Origin: Paraburkholderia bryophila
Lineage (GTDB): Bacteria > Pseudomonadota > Gammaproteobacteria > Burkholderiales > Burkholderiaceae
Reading direction: 5' to 3'
Assembly (NCBI RefSeq): GCF_003269035.1
Contig: NZ_QLTK01000010.1
Coordinates: 62,001 to 126,000, forward strand
DNA length: 64,000 nt
The first letter of the stretch is position 1. Each line of letters starts with the position of its first letter. The notes beneath the pieces are model-generated. The model was given only the letters and a program-made list of their open reading frames with translations, was not told the origin of the DNA and did not search any database. A program made the translations under genes and the position numbers. This document shows, piece after piece, positions 59,180-64,000 of this stretch.

Positions 59180-59881
59180 ATGCCGCTCGCCGTCGACATC
59201 CGCAAGACATTCCAGAGCGCCGAGCGCCGTTTTACGCTCGACGTCGCATTTCAGGCGACCACCCCGCGCGTCGTGCTGTTCGGGCCGTCCGGCGCGGGCA
59301 AGAGTCTGACGCTGCAGGCGATCGCCGGCCTGTTGCGCCCAGACGAAGGCGCGATCACGCTGCATGGCGACGCGCTGTTCGACAGCGCGCGCGGCATCGA
59401 TCTGAAACCGCAGGCGCGCAAGATCGCCTACCTGTTTCAGGACTACGCGCTGTTTCCGCATCTCAATGTGCGGCAGAACATCGGTTTCGGTTTGCAGCAG
59501 GGTTGGCTCAATCCGCGTGCGCGCTTCGCGCATCCGCAGGTCGATTACTGGCTCGATGCGTTGGAATTGAAGAGCGTGGCCGGGAATCATCCGGCGCAGC
59601 TTTCAGGTGGCCAAAAGCAGCGCGTCGCCCTGGCGCGGGCACTGGTCGCGCAACCGCGGTTGCTGCTGCTGGACGAGCCGTTTTCCGCACTGGATAGCGC
59701 GTTGCGTCAGCGCATGCGGCGCGAGTTATCGGATCTGCAAACGCGGCTCGATATTCCGATGGTGTTGATCACGCACGATCCCGACGACGTCGCGGCATTC
59801 GGCGATCAGGTCGTGCAAGTCAGCGACGGCTGCGTGCGCGAGCATCGGGCGTTCACGGGGTATGTGCGCAGCGAGTCCTGA
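59180..59881 (+). CDS. modC: Molybdate ABC transporter ATP-binding protein (short form)
   Basis: The 233-residue ATPase has Walker A GPSGAGKS (about 35-42), the Q loop LFQDYALFP, the signature LSGGQKQRVALARAL, Walker B LLLLDEPFSALD and the His switch LITHDPDD. It lacks the C-terminal MOP/TOBE regulatory domain of typical ModC (about 350 residues). Molybdate sensing may rest with ModE. It begins one base after the modB stop. Confidence 0.94.
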   Translation: MPLAVDIRKTFQSAERRFTLDVAFQATTPRVVLFGPSGAGKSLTLQAIAGLLRPDEGAITLHGDALFDSARGIDLKPQARKIAYLFQDYALFPHLNVRQNIGFGLQQGWLNPRARFAHPQVDYWLDALELKSVAGNHPAQLSGGQKQRVALARALVAQPRLLLLDEPFSALDSALRQRMRRELSDLQTRLDIPMVLITHDPDDVAAFGDQVVQVSDGCVREHRAFTGYVRSES

Positions 59882-59914
59882 ATCCCGGCAAGCGTTGGCG
59901 CACGGCCCGCAAGC

Positions 59915-60751
59915 TCAATCCTTCACGCCGAGTATCACGCTCGACGCCTTGAACGCCGCGACCGCGACCGAACCTTCCGCCAGTCCCAATGTGTCGACGC
60001 TCTCATTGGTCACCACCGCCGTGATCACCGCGCCGCCGTCCAGCCCGAGCGACACCTCGGCGCTCACCACCCCGCGTTTCACGCTCAGCACCGTGCCGCG
60101 CAACTGATTGCGCGCCGACAGCTTGAGCGGCGTGCCGCTGTCGTCCTCGACCAGCAGCACGACCCACGACGCCTTGATCAGCGCGAACGCCGCCGACCCC
60201 ACCGCCAGCCCCAGTGTCTCCGTACTCTCATGCGTGACCACCGCAACGATTTCATGCCCGCCGGCCAGCGCCAGCGACACTTCGTCGTTGACGCTGCCGC
60301 GCGTCACCGCCGACACCGTGCCGTAAAGCTGATTGCGCGCACTCGTTTTCACACCGATGCGGCCGATCAGATCCCAATCCGTCGCGAATCCTTCGATCGC
60401 CGCGCCGGCGCGCTCCAGAAAGCGCCGATGCTCGCGCTCGACCGCGCGAAACGTCTCGATCAGCTTGACGGCGCGCGGCGTGAGCGTGGTGCCGCCGCCG
60501 CCCTTGCCGCCGGTCAGACGCACGACGAGCGGCTCGCCGGCGAGATTGTTCATCGTGTCGACGGCGTCCCACGCCCCTTTGTAGCTCATGCCGACCGCTT
60601 TTGCCGCGCTGGTGATCGAACCGGTTTCGCGGATCGCCGCGAGCAGCGCGATCCGCGACGCGCCGCCGAGCGTTTGCGCGCCCGCCTGAAACCAGACGGA
60701 GCCGCCGAGCTCAAGGGATTCGTGGGAGGGATCGGTGTGGCCGGTTGTCAT
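59915..60751 (-). CDS. modE: Molybdate-responsive regulator ModE
   Basis: The 278-residue regulator has a LysR-like winged helix (SRIALLAAIRETGSITSAAK, AVGMSYKGAWDAVDTMNN) and two MOP/TOBE molybdate-binding domains, each starting SARNQL.GTV (about 140-205 and 212-276). Molybdate-bound dimers repress modABC through the box at 57626-57649. The gene is convergent with modC. ATG 60751 was chosen where the family N terminus begins; the upstream open frame lacks similarity. Confidence 0.93.
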   Translation of the reverse strand: MTTGHTDPSHESLELGGSVWFQAGAQTLGGASRIALLAAIRETGSITSAAKAVGMSYKGAWDAVDTMNNLAGEPLVVRLTGGKGGGGTTLTPRAVKLIETFRAVEREHRRFLERAGAAIEGFATDWDLIGRIGVKTSARNQLYGTVSAVTRGSVNDEVSLALAGGHEIVAVVTHESTETLGLAVGSAAFALIKASWVVLLVEDDSGTPLKLSARNQLRGTVLSVKRGVVSAEVSLGLDGGAVITAVVTNESVDTLGLAEGSVAVAAFKASSVILGVKD

Positions 60752-60968
60752 GGCGGGAAACGGTGGTGAAGAGCGAAGGGACAGCAACAAGGACAGCAAA
60801 TCATTATAACGACGCCAACGCGAACCACGGCTCGCCAGCCTGGCACGCAGCCGGCCGCGAAAACGGAACCGTGGAATACTTGCTGCTCGAAACGTCGAGC
60901 ACCCGTCCTTCCTATTTTCGACGCGGCCACATCGGCTCACGCGTCGCAACGTCGACAAGGAGCAAACA

Positions 60969-61763
60969 GTGAACATCGATCTATCGGGCAAGACCGCTAT
61001 CGTCAGCGCCTCCACGGCGGGGATCGGCCTCGCTATCGCCACCGGCATCGCCGCGTCGGGCGCACGGACAATCGTCAACGGACGCAAGCAGGACGCCGTC
61101 GATCGCGCCATCGAAGCCATTCTCAAGACGGCGCCGCACGCGCAGTTGCAGGGCTTTGCGGGCGATCTCGGCAGTCAGGCCGGTTGCGACGCGCTGGCGA
61201 AAGCCGTGCCCCAGGCAGACATTCTGGTGAACAATCTCGGCGTGTTCGGTCCCGGCGACATTTTCTCCACGCCGGACGACGATTGGGCGCGCTACTTCGA
61301 AGTCAACGTGATGTCCGGCGTGCGGCTCACGCGTCACTATCTGAAAGGGATGATGGAGCGCAAATGGGGGCGCGTGGTGTTCATCTCATCGGAATCGGGG
61401 TTGAACATTCCGGCGGATATGCTGGCCTATGGCTTCTCCAAGACCGCGCAACTGAGCATTGCGCGAGGCATCGCCAAACAGGCAGCCGGCAGCGGCGTGA
61501 CGGTGAATTCCGTGCTGCCCGGGCCGACGCTGTCCGACGGATTCCGTTCGATGGTGGAAGACACCGCGCGCGAGCAAGGCAAAACCGTCGAACAGGTCGC
61601 CACCGAATTCGTGCGCGCGCACCGCAGCAGTTCGATCATCCAGCGTGCGGCCAGCACCGAGGAAGTGGCGAACATGGTCGTGTACGTGTGCTCGCCGCAG
61701 GCTTCGGCGACCACCGGCGCGGCGCTGCGCGTGGATGGTGGGGTCGTCGATACGATTGCTTGA
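60969..61763 (+). CDS. SDR family oxidoreductase
   Basis: The 264-residue short-chain dehydrogenase has the cofactor motif SASTAGIGLA, NNLGVFGPG (NNAG variant), the catalytic Ser in FISSESG, and the active pair in AYGFSKT (Tyr and Lys). The C terminus is the usual GAALRVDGGVV. The substrate is unknown. It starts with GTG 60969 after AAGGAG. A very long perfect inverted repeat follows as terminator. Confidence 0.93.
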   Translation: MNIDLSGKTAIVSASTAGIGLAIATGIAASGARTIVNGRKQDAVDRAIEAILKTAPHAQLQGFAGDLGSQAGCDALAKAVPQADILVNNLGVFGPGDIFSTPDDDWARYFEVNVMSGVRLTRHYLKGMMERKWGRVVFISSESGLNIPADMLAYGFSKTAQLSIARGIAKQAAGSGVTVNSVLPGPTLSDGFRSMVEDTAREQGKTVEQVATEFVRAHRSSSIIQRAASTEEVANMVVYVCSPQASATTGAALRVDGGVVDTIA

Positions 61764-61800
61764 CGGGCTTGACGGCGGCGTTTTTCGCGGCCGGACAGCG

Positions 61801-61861
61801 AACGGGCGGTATGGCCGAACACGGCTCCATCAAGCGAGCCGAATCGGCCATACCGCCCGTT
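61801..61861 (+). terminator. Long inverted repeat after the SDR gene
   Basis: Eighteen-base arms (61801-61818 and 61844-61861, AACGGGCGGTATGGCCGA and its exact complement) are followed by TT. An inner GGCT/AGCC hairpin lies in the loop. It probably acts as a terminator for the SDR gene; the U-run is short. Confidence 0.6.
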
Positions 61862-61904
61862 TTGCGTCGGGAAGCTTCCCGCTACGACACGTACCCCGCG
61901 TCCC

Positions 61905-62288
61905 TCAAAGCGCGTACTGCGCGATGCCGTTGCCGAACGACCAATTCTCCTTCAGCACCTCGACGAGATTGATGAACACATCTTCTCGTCGCAGCCCCGG
62001 CGACTCCGCCAGTTCATCCGCCATGTGCTTGTACAGCGCCTTTTTCTGGTCGAGCGTGCGCGTGTTGTTGAACGTGATCTGAATGATCACCAGATCGTCG
62101 CTGCGCTCAACGTTCAGATACTGGTTGTCGTAGACAAAATTGCCGGCATCGTGCTCGGTGATCAACATGAAGATGTCGTCCTTCGGCACGTTGCAGGTCT
62201 CCACCAGCGAGCGCTGGATGCTTTGCGTCAACGCTTTCCGGTATTCAGCCGGCTTGCCGGCGCGCAATGCGATTCGTGTGAGCGGCAT
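61905..62288 (-). CDS. Tautomerase (4-oxalocrotonate/MIF-like) family protein
   Basis: The 127-residue protein begins after Met with the catalytic Pro (PLTRIALRAGK) used by this superfamily. A long subunit (twice 4-OT) fold is suggested by the length and the second half (VIIQITFNNTRTLDQK). Arg residues follow. GAGGAG precedes ATG 62288, which exposes Pro1. It is divergent from the LysR gene with 100 bp between; that regulator probably controls it. Substrate unknown. Confidence 0.87.
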   Translation of the reverse strand: MPLTRIALRAGKPAEYRKALTQSIQRSLVETCNVPKDDIFMLITEHDAGNFVYDNQYLNVERSDDLVIIQITFNNTRTLDQKKALYKHMADELAESPGLRREDVFINLVEVLKENWSFGNGIAQYAL

Positions 62289-62388
62289 GTTGAATCTCCT
62301 CGGTTGCAGTGATTGGGTAGACACAGCTTAGGCGCGCTGATTCATAATAAACAGACATCATTGATGATTTCATCTATATTCGACTGAA

Positions 62389-63240
62389 ATGAAAGTACTC
62401 GACCTCGATGCGGTCCGCGCCTTCGTTCTGGTGGCCGATCTGCGCAGCTTTACGCGCGCGGCGGATGCGCTCGACACCACGCAATCGGCCGTGAGCCTCA
62501 AGCTCAAGCGGCTGGAAGCGCACCTGGGCAAGCAGTTGCTGGAGCGCACGCCCCGCGTGGTGCGCCTCTCCGGCGACGGCAACGCGTTCCTCGGCGCGGC
62601 CCGCGACCTGTTGAACGCGCATGAACGGGCGCTGGGTTCGCTGTCCGTGGAACGCCGCCGGTTGGTACTGGGACTCAGCGAGCATGTCGCGGGGCCCGAA
62701 TTGCCGCAGTTGCTCGGCAGGCTTAATGCGCAGGATCCGGGTCTGGTGGTGGAACTGCACATGGGCACCTCCACCGCGCTGCTCGCGCAATTCGACGAAC
62801 GCCGGCTCGACGCGGTGATCGTCCGTTATGGTCCGGAGGAGCCGCCGCGCGACGATACCCAGGTGCTCTTCAGCGAACCGCTCGGTTGGCTGGCCACGCC
62901 GGAATGGCTGCCGCGCGTCGGCGAGCCGCTAGCGCTGGCCTTGCTTAGCCCGCCGTGCAACGTGCGCGAAGTGGCGCTGCGTGCGTTGGCGGAGGCGGGG
63001 ATCGCGTGGCAGGAGGTGTTCGTCGGCGGCGGTGTCGCGGCGGTCGGCGCCGCGGTCGCGGCGGGGCTGGCAGCGTCGCCGCTCGCGCGTCGGGTCGCGC
63101 CGCGCGGTCTGGTCGATGTCGGCGAGCGGCTGGGCTTGCCGACGCTGCCGGAATCGCGGGTGACGCTGCACTCGCGGGTGCGGGATTCGCGTTCGGTGGA
63201 AACGTTGCGGCTGGTGACGCATGGGTTGGCCGCACAGTGA
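62389..63240 (+). CDS. LysR-family regulator next to the tautomerase gene
   Basis: The 283-residue LysR protein has a winged helix (AVRAFVLVADLRSFTRAADA, LDTTQSAVSLKLKRLEAHLG) and an effector domain (VVELHMGTSTALLAQF; LDAVIVRYGP; GLAASPLARR). It diverges from the tautomerase gene and probably regulates it. The effector is unknown. The ATG at 62389 lacks a clear SD sequence. Confidence 0.92.
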   Translation: MKVLDLDAVRAFVLVADLRSFTRAADALDTTQSAVSLKLKRLEAHLGKQLLERTPRVVRLSGDGNAFLGAARDLLNAHERALGSLSVERRRLVLGLSEHVAGPELPQLLGRLNAQDPGLVVELHMGTSTALLAQFDERRLDAVIVRYGPEEPPRDDTQVLFSEPLGWLATPEWLPRVGEPLALALLSPPCNVREVALRALAEAGIAWQEVFVGGGVAAVGAAVAAGLAASPLARRVAPRGLVDVGERLGLPTLPESRVTLHSRVRDSRSVETLRLVTHGLAAQ

Positions 63241-63325
63241 CATAAAGACTCGGCGCCGCAACGCACAGATAAACTCCGCCGCCTTTCGCTTAAGCTAGAA
63301 AATCAACTCACTCAAAAAACGAACC

Positions 63326-64000
63326 GTGGACCTCGACCCCCGACAAACCGCCGCCGTGCGCGCGGTCATCGAAACCGGCAGTTTCGAGCAGGCCGCCGTG
63401 CGGCTGAATCTCACGTCGTCGGCGGTATCGCAGCGGGTGCGGGCGCTCGAAACGCGTCTCGGCAACCCGCTGATCGTGCGCACGCGCCCGTGTCGCGCCA
63501 CGCAGATGGGCCAGCGCCTGCTGCAGTTTCTACGGCGCGCCGCGCTGCTCGAAGACGACTTCGCGAGCGATCTGGCGGGCGCCAACGAGGCACTGCTGAG
63601 CGTCGCCGCCGCTGTCAACGCGGACACGCTATCCACGTGGTTTTTCCCCGCGCTCTCGGACATCCTGCTGCAGGAAAACGTGCTGCTGGATCTCACCGTC
63701 GACGATCAGGACCACACACATGCGCTGCTCGCGTCGGGCCTGGCGATCGGCTGCATCACCACCGAACCCGCGCCGATGCGCGGCTGCTTCGCCGAACGGC
63801 TCGGGGCGATGCGCTACCGGATGGTGGCGTCTGCGGCGTTCGTCGAGCGCTGGTTTCCGAACGGCTTGACGCGTGAGAGCGCGCGGCGCGCGCCGGTAAT
63901 CCTGTCCTCACGCAAGGACGCATTGCAGGCGCGCTTTCTCGAGACACGCTTCGGCTTGCCGCCGGAGGCGTATCCGTGCCATTACGTGCCCGCGCCAGTG
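63326..64000 (+). CDS. argP: ArgP/IciA-like LysR regulator (C terminus outside window)
   Basis: The visible 225 residues begin at GTG 63326: VDLDPRQTAAVRAVIETGSF, EQAAVRLNLTSSAVSQRVRALE, and RTRPCRATQMGQRLL. These match ArgP, which in E. coli controls the arginine/lysine exporter argO. The effector region includes VNADTLSTWFFPAL and LAIGCITTEP, also ArgP-like. The last 70 or so residues lie beyond the edge. No argO-type gene is seen at its 5' side within the window. Confidence 0.85.
   Translation, partial: MDLDPRQTAAVRAVIETGSFEQAAVRLNLTSSAVSQRVRALETRLGNPLIVRTRPCRATQMGQRLLQFLRRAALLEDDFASDLAGANEALLSVAAAVNADTLSTWFFPALSDILLQENVLLDLTVDDQDHTHALLASGLAIGCITTEPAPMRGCFAERLGAMRYRMVASAAFVERWFPNGLTRESARRAPVILSSRKDALQARFLETRFGLPPEAYPCHYVPAPV

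Overview
The window looks like a chromosome of Burkholderiaceae, most probably Paraburkholderia. The evidence is the high-GC coding bias from about 24 kb onward, family-specific proteins (DUF3331, DUF3563, BPSS1780-type membrane protein, DUF2782 before thrB), and the rpsU-yqeY-dnaG-rpoD macromolecular-synthesis locus. The genus is inferred from gene content, not from a database search.

Positions 1 to about 24,070 are an accessory region of lower GC with many gene remnants. From left to right it holds a patatin-like phospholipase cut by the window edge, a DUF3331 gene with a coupled small ORF, a truncated NodT-type efflux porin, an HNH protein, and a coupled pair of an NdpA/YejK-like protein and a small RelA/SpoT-type alarmone synthetase. 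After 1.7 kb of repeat-containing DNA comes a Tn7-like transposition module: a natural TnsA-TnsB fusion, a TnsC ATPase and two tandem TniQ paralogues, with no CRISPR array or Cascade gene visible. Beyond it are conflict-type genes: a HEPN/RES protein, a HEPN/Toprim-N-like protein, a giant STAND NTPase ending in a PD-(D/E)XK nuclease, and an ImmA/IrrE metallopeptidase. The region stops at the 3' end of an unusual 88-nt tRNA gene with a CAU anticodon and a long variable arm.

From 24.1 kb onward the genes are core chromosome. They include rpoD, dnaG, yqeY and a frameshifted rpsU; the tRNA t6A enzyme tsaD; folE2; an isoprenoid operon (dxs, ispA, xseB); a Rieske oxygenase; a sulfurtransferase; a Tat-exported dienelactone hydrolase; and a type II NADH dehydrogenase. 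polA diverges from a LOG-family gene with one base between the two start codons. Then come a LysR gene facing a split chromate transporter, AMP nucleosidase, DUF2782 and homoserine kinase, the ohrR/ohr peroxide module, photolyase, TspO, a PHB-depolymerase-type esterase, a PAP2 phosphatase, the modABC molybdate transporter with modE, an SDR, a tautomerase and two LysR regulators, the last (ArgP-like) running off the right edge.

The best candidates for undescribed biology are the STAND NTPase-nuclease with its effector at the C terminus, the RelA/SpoT-plus-NdpA-like two-gene unit, and the TnsAB/TnsC/TniQ/TniQ transposon with a hairpin over its translation start. The class II CAU tRNA at the island boundary and the decaying rpsU are also worth checking.
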